Of a DNA stretch of 58,977 nucleotides, positions 16,865 to 24,909 are shown in pieces. The notes beneath the pieces were generated by a model, which saw nothing but the letters and a program-made list of their open reading frames with translations, had not been told where the DNA came from and ran no database searches. Source of the DNA: an uncultured Clostridia bacterium (GTDB lineage Bacteria > Bacillota > Clostridia > Peptostreptococcales > Anaerovoracaceae); the NCBI GenBank assembly GCA_945828095.1, contig CALZOZ010000003.1, positions 1 through 58,977 on the forward strand. The letters run 5' to 3'. How positions within the stretch are numbered: position 1 is the stretch's first letter; each line of letters opens with the position of its first letter. A program made the translations under genes and the position numbers.

Positions 16865-18980
16865 CTCGGGACACCTCCTTTGAAATTATATACTCAGTAT
16901 CAAATCCGTCTATATATACACGGGCGACAAGTACTTCCGGATTTTCAACAGGCGGCAGCGAAGCACCACCTGATGCAGATACTTGTTTCAACGCATCAAT
17001 TATGTCTCTTTTCGGATAATAACGTCCGCCGGAATTTATGTCACGGATTGTGCCGTTCCATTCATGGTTGTCAAAAGTTTCGGCCCGGTAACTCCACCCT
17101 GTGGAGCTTGAGCCGGCGCCGCTCTCTTTTATAGGTGCAAAGTTTTCATCGTCCATGCGTTCTTCAGGATCTGACGGTATATCTGCCGTACTGTCATAAA
17201 ACATGTTTTCTAAAGTAACGTAGGAAATATTTTTTAACTGTTCCCTGTCGCCTGTGAAGGTGTAGGTTATATTAAAATCCATGTCAGAATGTTCAAATTC
17301 AGCATTTGTGACGGGATTTTCGTTAAAGCTGAAGCTGCTGCCCAGGAACCAGGAAATGTCGTTCTGAGTTTCCACGGTATTATCTACATTGTAGAAAGTG
17401 CAGCAGGAAGCAGTAATATATCCGTTTGTACCGACACCTTTATAGGTGGACATAGGCGTACGGGCAAGGATTTCCCTTACGAATCCGCGGGGGTGGCCCC
17501 AAGAGTTCTCATCCATTTCCATGAATTCCGTTTCTCCTGAAGGTACAACAACCCAGCTGCCCTTTTCCATATGTACGGAGAGCGGAATTATGGATATACC
17601 CGGCAGCGCATCGGCGTCATTGCTGGTGGAATATATAACCAGCTGACACTGAAATTCATCAGAAGCTGAGGCGGATTGTTTGATGTTGCAGACCTCATAG
17701 GGATTTGAAACACTTACATCCGGATTGGGCGATCTGGCAAAAGCTCTTGCACCGAGATTGTTTTCCACATGGGTGTAAATCCAGCTGTCATCAAGGCTTG
17801 CGCACATCTGCTCATAAAGCTTTTCCTGCTCAGAAAGAGGAGAAGCGGCAGCCAGATAAAGGCCGTTTTCATAGATGAGCCCCTTGGCATAAGCGTCTAT
17901 AGCACCGGCCATAGTGCTGCAGCGGTTGAGGCGTGTGGACGCCAGGTCCTTTTGGAGTATCATCTCACTGTTAGCTGCACTGTAGTCGTTTATGGACGAT
18001 GCTACTCCGTGAAACTCGCTGCCAAAGAACAAGGGCTGCAGCAGCATGATACCGATACATACGGAAACTAGAGCCATGCCTTTTGGATATTTCTTGAAAT
18101 GGGCGATACAGGCGATGCGCTTCGCTATATTCTTTCCGCCGTTGGAAAGGGAAGTGGTGCCGAAAGCCCGCGGGTAGCGGTCGTTGACCATGAGTAGAAG
18201 GATCTTTCCATAGTCTCTTCGTTCCTCACCTTCCAGCAGTTCCAGGGCCCGTCTGTCGCAGAGGGACTCCATATCGTTGCCTATACAGTTAAAAACATAA
18301 TGCATGAAAGGGTTGCACCAGTGAAGGGCGCGGAAAACAGCCCAGATAACGCTTTGCAGTGCATCCTTGTATTTAAGATGAAGAAGTTCATGAAGTATGA
18401 TTTTTTCATCGGTGACTGTTCCTGCCGGAAGCACCAGTACAGGTTTTATGATTCCGCAGACGAAGGCAGAAGGAAGCCCCTCTATTTCCACTGCAGGGCA
18501 GGGCTTGAGTCCGTATTTATTACAAACATCGTCTATTGACGATTGGTTAACTTCGGAAAGCGGATAAGCCTTAGCGATAAGAAGGCGCAGTTTCACATAG
18601 GATACCAGGCACAAAAGCAGGCTCGAGGCAACACCGGCAAAATATATTACGAAAAGCCAGTCGGTTATGCTATGAGGTGCAGATGAGATCATAGGCGGAA
18701 ACCATGGACTTTCCAATGGGATAAATGCTTGCGAATATGCCGAAGAAAGGTGGCTTTCACAGAGCGCTTTTAAAGTTTCAATCCATAATGGGATAGGAAC
18801 CAGAATGTATCTGTTTGAAACAGCCACAGGAATCAGCATTCTCAGTGCCAGAAGACTCCAGACACCGTACTGCCAGCGGGGCGTCAGCTTGTCGCTCAAA
18901 AGTGCCTTTAAGACCAGAATAAGTCCTGCTGCCAGAGACACCGTAAGCGTCATTACGAGGAATTCCCAGATGTTGTTCAC
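16854..18980 (-). CDS. M56 family metallopeptidase, BlaR1/MecR1-like sensor
   Basis: A 708-residue membrane zinc peptidase of the BlaR1/MecR1 group. These sensors respond to a signal outside the cell and lead to cleavage of the BlaI-type repressor. The N-terminal 340 residues hold the membrane segments and the zinc site HELLH with a downstream CD-R region (ESLCDRRALELL). The C-terminal 370 residues are extracellular, but they lack a recognisable penicillin-binding SxxK/SxN/KTG layout, so the sensed ligand is probably not a beta-lactam. The start is GTG at 18980 with GGAGG upstream. It lies between blaI-like and membrane-protein genes in one operon. Confidence 0.85.
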   Translation of the reverse strand: MNNIWEFLVMTLTVSLAAGLILVLKALLSDKLTPRWQYGVWSLLALRMLIPVAVSNRYILVPIPLWIETLKALCESHLSSAYSQAFIPLESPWFPPMISSAPHSITDWLFVIYFAGVASSLLLCLVSYVKLRLLIAKAYPLSEVNQSSIDDVCNKYGLKPCPAVEIEGLPSAFVCGIIKPVLVLPAGTVTDEKIILHELLHLKYKDALQSVIWAVFRALHWCNPFMHYVFNCIGNDMESLCDRRALELLEGEERRDYGKILLLMVNDRYPRAFGTTSLSNGGKNIAKRIACIAHFKKYPKGMALVSVCIGIMLLQPLFFGSEFHGVASSINDYSAANSEMILQKDLASTRLNRCSTMAGAIDAYAKGLIYENGLYLAAASPLSEQEKLYEQMCASLDDSWIYTHVENNLGARAFARSPNPDVSVSNPYEVCNIKQSASASDEFQCQLVIYSTSNDADALPGISIIPLSVHMEKGSWVVVPSGETEFMEMDENSWGHPRGFVREILARTPMSTYKGVGTNGYITASCCTFYNVDNTVETQNDISWFLGSSFSFNENPVTNAEFEHSDMDFNITYTFTGDREQLKNISYVTLENMFYDSTADIPSDPEERMDDENFAPIKESGAGSSSTGWSYRAETFDNHEWNGTIRDINSGGRYYPKRDIIDALKQVSASGGASLPPVENPEVLVARVYIDGFDTEYIISKEVSRDEQ

Positions 18981-18983
18981 AGG

Positions 18984-19346
18984 CTACACCTCCATTTCGT
19001 CTAAAAGCTTTTTCAGGCGCTCCTTTTCCTCGGGAGTGATGTGTGTTTCTTTGAGAAATGCTACCAGAAGATCACCGGCGGCACCACCGTAGACTTTATC
19101 GAGAAGGGTTTTTCGCTCTTGCTTGGCACAGTCTTCTCTGCTCACAGCGGCAATATATTTATGGGGATCACTGTCCCTGTCTATTCTTACAAGTCCCTTA
19201 TTCTCCATTCTTGTCAGATAGGTGTGGACTGTGTTTCGGCTCCAGCCGGTCTGAGGCTTTACGGCATCTGTTATCTCGCCAAGGCACTCATTGCCAGCCC
19301 ATAGAGCATCCAGCACCGTCCATTCTGAATCTGTTAATTTATACAT
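18984..19346 (-). CDS. BlaI/MecI/CopY family repressor
   Basis: A 120-residue winged-helix repressor. MYKLTDSEWTVLDALWAGNE and the recognition region GWSRNTVHTYLTRMENKGLV are typical of BlaI/MecI. The ATG at 19346 follows AGGAGGTATTTTT, which fixes the start; a longer reading from 19415 would run through the operators. The repressor should bind the two TACA-NN-TGTA dyads just upstream, which overlap its own promoter. It is released when the partner M56 peptidase is activated. Confidence 0.93.
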   Translation of the reverse strand: MYKLTDSEWTVLDALWAGNECLGEITDAVKPQTGWSRNTVHTYLTRMENKGLVRIDRDSDPHKYIAAVSREDCAKQERKTLLDKVYGGAAGDLLVAFLKETHITPEEKERLKKLLDEMEV

Positions 19347-19357
19347 AAAAATACCTC

Positions 19358-19415
19358 CTACAAATGTAGTAATCCCTCTTGGGTACATACTACACTTGTA
19401 GGAGGCGTGTGTCAA
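19358..19415 (-). promoter_or_regulatory. BlaI-type promoter with two operators
   Basis: On the minus strand TTGACA (19415-19410) and TAGTAT (19392-19387) are 17 bases apart. Two dyads, CTACACTTGTAG (19390-19401) and CTACAAATGTAG (19358-19369), start 32 bases apart, three helical turns. The first covers the spacer and -10; the second lies just before the ribosome site. Both match the BlaI/MecI TACA-NN-TGTA site. Confidence 0.9.
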
Positions 19416-19430
19416 GCTTTTTATTGTCGG

Positions 19431-20258
19431 CTAAATGAAAAGTGCATTTTCTGCACGGCTGTCACCGTACATGGCTTCCAGTTCCTCTTTATGGTACAGG
19501 TAGCCTTTGTCCTCAAAGAATTTTGCTCCCTTGGTGCAGCGCTTAACGCAGGCATTGCATTTGATGCAGATGCCGGGAACGGAAGTTACATCTAAAGGAT
19601 CAATGGCTCCCATAGGGCAGACTCTTGCGCAAACGCCGCAGTTAACGCATTTAGAGCCTGTTACAGGTTTGACCTTGCGTATATCTATAAAATTGCCTTT
19701 CCTGTCCCGAGGCTGATAATATCCTGCATCCGGGTCGCCGTCCACCTCAATGGGTGAAGCTGTAAGCTGCTTTGCTTCGCTTGCTGAAAGCTTTTCTGCG
19801 ATTCGGCCTGCAAACTCTTTTATTTCGCACTCGTCCTCCCAGTCGGGACGGTATGCTCCCAAATCCGTGGAGAAGGAGTGCTCGCAGGAGAATGCTCCTG
19901 CAGCAACGGTGTGAAATCCGTGGCCTTCCAGAATGTTTCTAAGTTCGATCAGAGAGTTGTCGAAGGCTCTGTTTCCAAAGGTAACGACAGGCACAGCCAG
20001 TGCACCGTTACCTGCTATGGTATTAAGGTATTTTAACATCAGATTAGGGAGTCTTCCCGCGTAAGTAGGCATGCCGAAGATTACCAGATCGCCAGAGGTA
20101 ACCTGAGGGAAGCTTTGACGTGCTTTTGGCAGAGTAAAATTATACTCTTCAAGTGGTGCTCCCAGGGCGGCTGCGGTCTCCTCGGCCAGTAAAGTGACAA
20201 CCTTTTTTGTAGTTCCGGTGGGACTGAAATATATTTTCCATACTTTTTTGATTTTCAT
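19431..20258 (-). CDS. EFR1-type flavodoxin/4Fe-4S protein
   Basis: A 275-residue protein with an N-terminal flavodoxin-like domain (YFSPTGTTKKVV as the FMN phosphate loop, FGMPTYAGRLPN) and a C-terminal pair of 4Fe-4S motifs (CVNCGVCARVCP and CIKCNACVKRC). This is the layout of the EFR1 ferredoxin family, thought to move electrons between flavins and iron-sulfur partners in anaerobes; the partners are unknown. AAAGGAATG precedes the ATG. Its upstream region is filled by word array B, so its promoter must lie in or beyond that array. Confidence 0.88.
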   Translation of the reverse strand: MKIKKVWKIYFSPTGTTKKVVTLLAEETAAALGAPLEEYNFTLPKARQSFPQVTSGDLVIFGMPTYAGRLPNLMLKYLNTIAGNGALAVPVVTFGNRAFDNSLIELRNILEGHGFHTVAAGAFSCEHSFSTDLGAYRPDWEDECEIKEFAGRIAEKLSASEAKQLTASPIEVDGDPDAGYYQPRDRKGNFIDIRKVKPVTGSKCVNCGVCARVCPMGAIDPLDVTSVPGICIKCNACVKRCTKGAKFFEDKGYLYHKEELEAMYGDSRAENALFI

Positions 20259-20296
20259 CAGTGCATTCCTTTCCTTGTTTCATTTATTAATCTTTG

Positions 20297-20552
20297 ATGT
20301 TGTGTAAAATTACTGAAACCCGATTTTTATACAACATTCGCCCGTTAAAAGTCTAGATTTCCATAAGAATGTTGTGCAAAAATAGAAAAAGTAAAAATAT
20401 TTACAACCTAAACTTGCAATTCGGGGCCTGATGTTGTATGAAAAGCCTTTTTATTAAATTCATACAACATTATTGTTTGAAACAGGTGAATTTTATTTAC
20501 ATTTAATGTAAATGTTGTATGAATAAATTGAAATCGAAAAAATAAACAACCG
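20297..20552. repeat. Intergenic word array B (ATGTTGTAYAAAA), four 41-base units
   Basis: This 352-base gap has no gene. Four units, each bounded by ATGTTGT on the left and the inverse ACAACNN on the right, lie at 20297-20337, 20369-20409, 20431-20470 and 20512-20552 (41, 41, 40 and 41 bases). The spacers are 31, 21 and 41 bases. The third unit has perfect 12-base arms (ATGTTGTATGAA). Orientation alternates strictly along all eight words. The array at 49.2-49.5 kb has the same word and design. The regular helical spacing points to protein binding on DNA rather than only an RNA fold. Confidence 0.8.
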
Positions 20553-20610
20553 TCTAAGACTCGACCCAGGTTTATTGCTGTCACCGCGAAGGACGCCTGG
20601 CAAAAGAGTG

Positions 20611-21132
20611 TTATCGTATATCCTGCGGCAGTCTTTTCTCAATGTGGTATGCCACAATTCCAATGAGGATTCCGCTTATGAGACCGGAAAAGAGCAGCAC
20701 CGCAAAATAGGACATGAGCCTGATGTTGGAAACGATGAGACAGGCCGTCAGAAGCTGGCCCAGATTGTGCATTACACCTCCGGCCATGCTGACACCCACC
20801 ATGCTGAAAAGCTTGGTGCGATAAAGCGCATACATGACCACGAGACTTAGAATACCTCCGGCAAAGGAATAAAGCATTCCGAAAACTCCGGAAAACAGCA
20901 GTCCTGAGGCAATTATACGCACGCAGTTTATGGTAAAGGCATATTTAAAGCCCATTCTGTAAATTGCTATAATTATGACAAGATTGGCAAGGCCCAGTTT
21001 GATGCCGGGTACAGGAACCGGCAATGGAATGAGAAATTCCACGTAGGAAAAAATCAGGGCAAGGGCGGTGAACATAGCACCAAAAGCCAGCCTGCGTGTG
21101 CTTTGGCCCCGTGATTTAGCCTGAGATGACAT
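20611..21132 (-). CDS. Gx transporter family membrane protein
   Basis: A 173-residue membrane protein of the Gx transporter group (also annotated as heptaprenyl diphosphate synthase component I). It is related to ECF-type substrate-binding S components. It has about five spans, and the signature FLIPLPVPVPGIKLGLANLV is clear. AAAGGAGGTGACGC before the ATG at 21132 fixes the start. It overlaps the NusG-II gene upstream by 17 bases. With ApbE next door, this trio often accompanies flavin-dependent membrane redox complexes; the substrate carried is unknown. Confidence 0.85.
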   Translation of the reverse strand: MSSQAKSRGQSTRRLAFGAMFTALALIFSYVEFLIPLPVPVPGIKLGLANLVIIIAIYRMGFKYAFTINCVRIIASGLLFSGVFGMLYSFAGGILSLVVMYALYRTKLFSMVGVSMAGGVMHNLGQLLTACLIVSNIRLMSYFAVLLFSGLISGILIGIVAYHIEKRLPQDIR

Positions 21133-21490
21133 CTGCGTCACCTCCTTTTCCTTCTTCTGAAGAGATGATTTCAACCACCACCCGGTTAGGGAGGCAGACG
21201 ATGGCATCTTTGGCCTGAGAAATGGCCCCCGTGTTGACGCACACCTGATTGCGGCAGGTAGAATAAGACATTGAAACCTGACCGTCTTTTATGGTAATAT
21301 GATTAGTGTGGCCGTCTTCGGTCACGTCAATTTCGCAATCTTCGTTGAGAGGATAAATCCCGTATACTTGGCCGTCAGTAGAAATCTTCACTTTGTCACC
21401 GCCGGTGCCTGCCGTAAGTGACAGCACTGACATGGGGATGCCAACGGCCAGGATAACTATAAGCAAAATGATATCAGCTTTTTTTATCAT
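21116..21490 (-). CDS. NusG domain II-containing protein
   Basis: A 124-residue protein with one N-terminal membrane anchor (IILLIVILAVGIPMSVLSL) and an extracytoplasmic NusG-II fold. The STCRNQVCVNTGAISQAKDAIVCLPNRVVVEI motif is the family hallmark. The role is unknown; such genes repeatedly sit between a Gx transporter and ApbE. The start is only 30 bases from the divergent apbE start, so the two genes share a very short control region or use promoters inside each other. Confidence 0.88.
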   Translation of the reverse strand: MIKKADIILLIVILAVGIPMSVLSLTAGTGGDKVKISTDGQVYGIYPLNEDCEIDVTEDGHTNHITIKDGQVSMSYSTCRNQVCVNTGAISQAKDAIVCLPNRVVVEIISSEEGKGGDADVISG

Positions 21491-21520
21491 ATGAACTCCT
21501 TTAGAAAGGTTTGAAATTCC

Positions 21521-22648
21521 ATGAAAAAAGTTTTCACAAAGAAATTCGTTAAAAAGGCAGTGCTTGCACTCCTCATTATCGCATTAATTATACCACAATC
21601 GGCCTGCAAGTCCAATGGTCAAAATGCAGCCTCAAATCAGGGAATCTCCAAGACAGGATTTTTCCTCGATACAGTATGCAGCATTACAATTTACGGTCTT
21701 GCCGATGAGGACGGAAGACTGGCAGCTATGAGCGGTGAAGAGATGGAAAAGGAATGTTATCTGATCATAACCGATGCTTTTAAGCTGTGCAGCGAATATG
21801 AAAATATGCTCAGCAAGACCATAGAAACCAGCGACATCGCACGTATAAACAATGCAAAAGGTAAGGCGGTGACCGTCAGCGATGAGACCATTGAGGTCCT
21901 GAAAAAAGGTATGGAGTTTGGCAGGTTGTCCGGAGGGGCTTTTGATATTACCATTGGAAAAGCCACTGACCTGTGGGATTTCCATGATAATGCGGAAAGC
22001 GGACATGAGGGCGGAGTCGTGCCGGCAGAAAAGGATTTAAGGGATGCCATAAGCCATGTAAACTATGAAAATATTAAGATAGAAGGAAATAGGGTAAGTC
22101 TGACCGATCCTGAGACAGAAATAAATCTGGGCGGCATTGCTAAGGGTTACATCGCTGATAAGGCGGCAGAATACCTGGAGGAAAGAGGCGTAGTCAGTGC
22201 TATCGTGGATTTGGGCGGAAATATAGTGGCAATTGGAGGAAAAACCTCGCAGATAGCAGCTTCCGGAGACACACAGGAGACAGATTTCAAAATCGGGATC
22301 AAAGACCCTCTTTCATCTTCGGGCGGCCTGCTTGAGCTTATTCCTTGCAAAAATAAAACCGTCGTTACCTCAGGCACCTACGAAAGGTACTTTGAGAAAG
22401 ACGGTGTTAAATATCATCATATTCTGGATGTTAATACCGGATATCCTGTGGATACGGATGTGCTTTCCGTGACCATCATCGCTGACAGAGGTAAATCCGC
22501 TGACTGCGACGGCCTGAGCACCACCTGCCTCGCCCTGGGAATGGAAAAGGGTATGGAGCTTGTAAAAAGCCTTGAGGGCTTTGAGGCCGTATTTGTTGAC
22601 AAAGACGGGAATGTGGAAATATCAAGTGACAACATAAAGTTTAACTAG
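21521..22648 (+). CDS. apbE: FAD:protein FMN transferase, lipoprotein form
   Basis: A 375-residue ApbE. It transfers FMN from FAD to Thr in target proteins on the outer face of the membrane, such as RnfG and RnfD. The signal peptide ends in a lipobox-like QSAC at about residue 29, so it should be membrane-tethered. Family motifs include SGGAFDITIG, INLGGIAKGYIAD, IVDLGGNIVAIG and HHILDVNTGYPV. This is the only ApbE in the window and the obvious partner of the rnf operon 7.5 kb upstream. The 3' end overlaps the convergent MocR gene by eight bases. Confidence 0.93.
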   Translation: MKKVFTKKFVKKAVLALLIIALIIPQSACKSNGQNAASNQGISKTGFFLDTVCSITIYGLADEDGRLAAMSGEEMEKECYLIITDAFKLCSEYENMLSKTIETSDIARINNAKGKAVTVSDETIEVLKKGMEFGRLSGGAFDITIGKATDLWDFHDNAESGHEGGVVPAEKDLRDAISHVNYENIKIEGNRVSLTDPETEINLGGIAKGYIADKAAEYLEERGVVSAIVDLGGNIVAIGGKTSQIAASGDTQETDFKIGIKDPLSSSGGLLELIPCKNKTVVTSGTYERYFEKDGVKYHHILDVNTGYPVDTDVLSVTIIADRGKSADCDGLSTTCLALGMEKGMELVKSLEGFEAVFVDKDGNVEISSDNIKFN

Positions 22649-24026
22649 ACCACAATCCCGACAGTTCGCCGATGAGCTTATCGATTTGCTCAAGGGGGAC
22701 CTGATTATAGTAAAAAATCAGGGCACTGGTGCTCTGGTCTGTGACCTCGGAAAGAGGGACCATCTGAAGACCTATGGATTTGGCCTCGCTGCAAAGCTGT
22801 GAGGCTTTTTTCTTTGAATGAACCTTGACCGTAAGGCTGATGCCTGACTGGGTGTCTACCGGTTCCACCATGTCCGGTGCATACCGGGCGAAGGCCTGCA
22901 AAGCCGCCTGAAGCTTCTGCGCATACAGACTGCGCAGTTTTTTTATGCCTGTATAATAGTAGCCGTCCTCCATGAACAGAGCCAGCGTCAGCTGCTCCGA
23001 TTTGGAACAGGTCTGGGTATATCTGTTTTTTATGCCCCTGAAAATCTCCGCCATTTCCTCCGGAAGCACCATATAGGAAATCTTCACCGCCGGGAAAAGA
23101 GTAGATGAGAATGAGCCAAGATATACAACTCTGTTATACTTGTCAAGACCCTGCATGGCCGGAACCGGCTTTCCAAAGTAGCGCAGTTCGCTGTCATAGT
23201 CGTCCTCGATGATGATGCTGTCGTTTTCCACCGCCCAATCCAGAAGTTTGTATCGCCTTCCAACAGGCATTACTGCTCCGGTAGGAAACTGGTTTGAGGG
23301 GCTCACATATACAGCAGAACTGATGTTGGCAGGGAGTTTTGATATATCTATACCGTCTTTTGCCACAGGAATGTGCGACACGTTGAAACCTGCGTCACGG
23401 AACATGCTCTGTACAGGCAGGTAGCCGGGAGCCTCCAGGGAAACATGGCTGATGCCCATCTTCAGAAGTATTCGTGAAAGGTGGCTTGTAATCTGTTGAG
23501 TACCTGCACCTATGACTATGCGGTCAGGGCTTGCGGTTACCCCTCTGAACCGGTAAATGTATTTAGAAATTTCGTATCGTAAGGCAGGTTCACCCTGAGG
23601 ATCACTTTCAAAAAGGAGCAAGCCGGAATAATCGTTAAAAACTCTAGCAGCACATTTTTTCCACTTTCCAAAGTCAAAGCAGGAAAGGTCGGTAATGTAC
23701 GGCGATTCCTCAAAAGTGTAATCTTCCAGATTGGCAGGAGCTGATTTTCTGTTGTGCCCTGTGGGAATGTCACTGTCAGGATTGATACTTGCCACATAGT
23801 AGCCTGACTGAGGCTTGCTGATGACATAGCCCTCTACCAGCAGCTGATTGTAGGCGAGCTCGGTGGTGGTAATACTGATGCCGAGCTCCTTGGAGAGACC
23901 ACGAAGAGAAGGAAGCTTTTCTCCCGCTGTCATGGCTCCGGAAAGAATGTCGCCTTTTATTGCCTCATAAAGCTGTAAATATAAGAACTCACTGTTTTCT
24001 GTGTGGTTCAATATGATTGGTTTCAA
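22641..24026 (-). CDS. MocR/PdxR-type GntR regulator with aminotransferase domain
   Basis: A 461-residue fusion of an N-terminal GntR winged helix (LYEAIKGDILSGAMTAGEKLPSLRGLSKELGISITTTELAYNQLLVEGY) and a C-terminal fold-type I aminotransferase-like domain with EDDYDSELRY and the PLP-lysine neighbourhood YLGSFSSTLFPAVKISYM. In this motif the usual Lys after SFS-T appears as part of a variant, so PLP binding should be checked. MocR proteins sense PLP or an amino acid and control vitamin B6 or amino-acid genes. The TTG start at 24026 has AGGAGG seven bases away. No target is obvious nearby. Confidence 0.9.
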   Translation of the reverse strand: MKPIILNHTENSEFLYLQLYEAIKGDILSGAMTAGEKLPSLRGLSKELGISITTTELAYNQLLVEGYVISKPQSGYYVASINPDSDIPTGHNRKSAPANLEDYTFEESPYITDLSCFDFGKWKKCAARVFNDYSGLLLFESDPQGEPALRYEISKYIYRFRGVTASPDRIVIGAGTQQITSHLSRILLKMGISHVSLEAPGYLPVQSMFRDAGFNVSHIPVAKDGIDISKLPANISSAVYVSPSNQFPTGAVMPVGRRYKLLDWAVENDSIIIEDDYDSELRYFGKPVPAMQGLDKYNRVVYLGSFSSTLFPAVKISYMVLPEEMAEIFRGIKNRYTQTCSKSEQLTLALFMEDGYYYTGIKKLRSLYAQKLQAALQAFARYAPDMVEPVDTQSGISLTVKVHSKKKASQLCSEAKSIGLQMVPLSEVTDQSTSALIFYYNQVPLEQIDKLIGELSGLWSS

Positions 24027-24062
24027 GGGTGAACCTCCTGACTTTCTGGGATTTCTGTGACT

Positions 24063-24091
24063 ATTATAAACGGTGAAGAGAGAAAAGGCAA
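24063..24091 (-). promoter_or_regulatory. Promoter of the MocR-type gene
   Basis: Minus strand TTGCCT (24091-24086) and TATAAT (24068-24063) are 17 bases apart, about 35 bases before the TTG start. Confidence 0.7.
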
Positions 24092-24124
24092 GCGACTTTA
24101 AATACATAATTTTCTTGTTAAATA

Positions 24125-24153
24125 TTGACATTAAATACTAAATGGTATAAACT
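24125..24153 (+). promoter_or_regulatory. Probable promoter of the HigBA-like pair
   Basis: TTGACA (24125-24130) and TAAACT (24148-24153) are 17 bases apart, 55 bases before the toxin start. A second TTGACA at 24179 has no matching -10. Confidence 0.5.
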
Positions 24154-24208
24154 GTAATTAATCAACTCTAGAAAAACCATTGACAGTATATCGAAAAAGG
24201 AATATTAT

Positions 24209-24562
24209 ATGAGAAAAGGAAATATTGAATTTTACAAAAATGAAAATGGTCGTATACCGGTAGAAGAATTTATGGACAAATTGCCGATAAAGCATCGCGA
24301 AAAAGCAGTCAGGAGTCTTATGCTTTTAGAGGAATTTGGAGGATCTCTAGGTGAGCCGCATGTGAAATATATGGGGAATGATATCTTCGAACTTAGAATC
24401 AGATTTGCCAAAGACATCAGCAGGATTTTTTATTTCTTCTGGTCGGAGGGCAAAATAGTATTGACAAATGGTTTTGTGAAAAAAAGTCAAAAAACACCCG
24501 CCAAGGAGTTGAATAAAGCGAGAAAATATAAAAAAGATTATGAAAGGAGATATTGCAGATGA
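24209..24562 (+). CDS. HigB/RelE-like toxin (Gp49 family)
   Basis: A 117-residue protein of the phage Gp49/HigB-type RelE superfamily. IEFYKNENGRIPVEEFMDKLP at the start, then ELRIRFAKDISRIFYFFWSEGKIVLTNGFVKKSQKTPAKELNKA, are typical of toxins that cut mRNA on the ribosome. As in other HigBA systems the toxin gene comes first, and it overlaps the antitoxin by four bases (ATGA). Base use is A-rich compared with neighbours, in keeping with horizontal spread of such modules. Confidence 0.88.
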   Translation: MRKGNIEFYKNENGRIPVEEFMDKLPIKHREKAVRSLMLLEEFGGSLGEPHVKYMGNDIFELRIRFAKDISRIFYFFWSEGKIVLTNGFVKKSQKTPAKELNKARKYKKDYERRYCR

Positions 24563-24831
24563 GCGATTTATCTATGTATATAAAAAAACAAATGGAAAAT
24601 TCGGAGTTTAAGGAGCTATATGAAAAAAATGAAGGGGAATACCAGATTGCGCGTGAAATTATAAAAGCGCGTATTGAGATGCGGATGACCCAGAAAGAAC
24701 TTTCTGAAAAAACAGGCATTCGCCAGTCAAACATAAGTAGGATTGAAAATGGAAATTGCAGTCCCACTGTAGAGACATTAGAAAAGATTGCAGAAGGATT
24801 AGGCAAAAAATTAGAAATAAGATTCGTATGA
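24559..24831 (+). CDS. HigA-like XRE antitoxin
   Basis: A 90-residue helix-turn-helix protein. The XRE domain fills the C-terminal two thirds (KARIEMRMTQKELSEKTGIRQSNISRIENGNCSPTVETLEKIAEGLGKKLEIRF), while the N-terminal helices should hold the toxin. The ATG at 24559 is used, with GGAG upstream and the ATGA overlap with the toxin stop; a TTG six bases earlier is less likely. It should repress the shared promoter. Confidence 0.9.
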   Translation: MSDLSMYIKKQMENSEFKELYEKNEGEYQIAREIIKARIEMRMTQKELSEKTGIRQSNISRIENGNCSPTVETLEKIAEGLGKKLEIRFV

Positions 24832-24909
24832 AAAGAGACTGTGTGCTTATGAAAAATATATGCATACAGTCTCTATGATTGTGTAGCGGATTGTAAAAAA
24901 TAAAGCTGT

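Noticed and set aside
20297..20552. CRISPR array
   Set aside because: Words are short, alternate in orientation and have unequal spacers; there are no direct 24-40 base repeats and no cas genes in the window.
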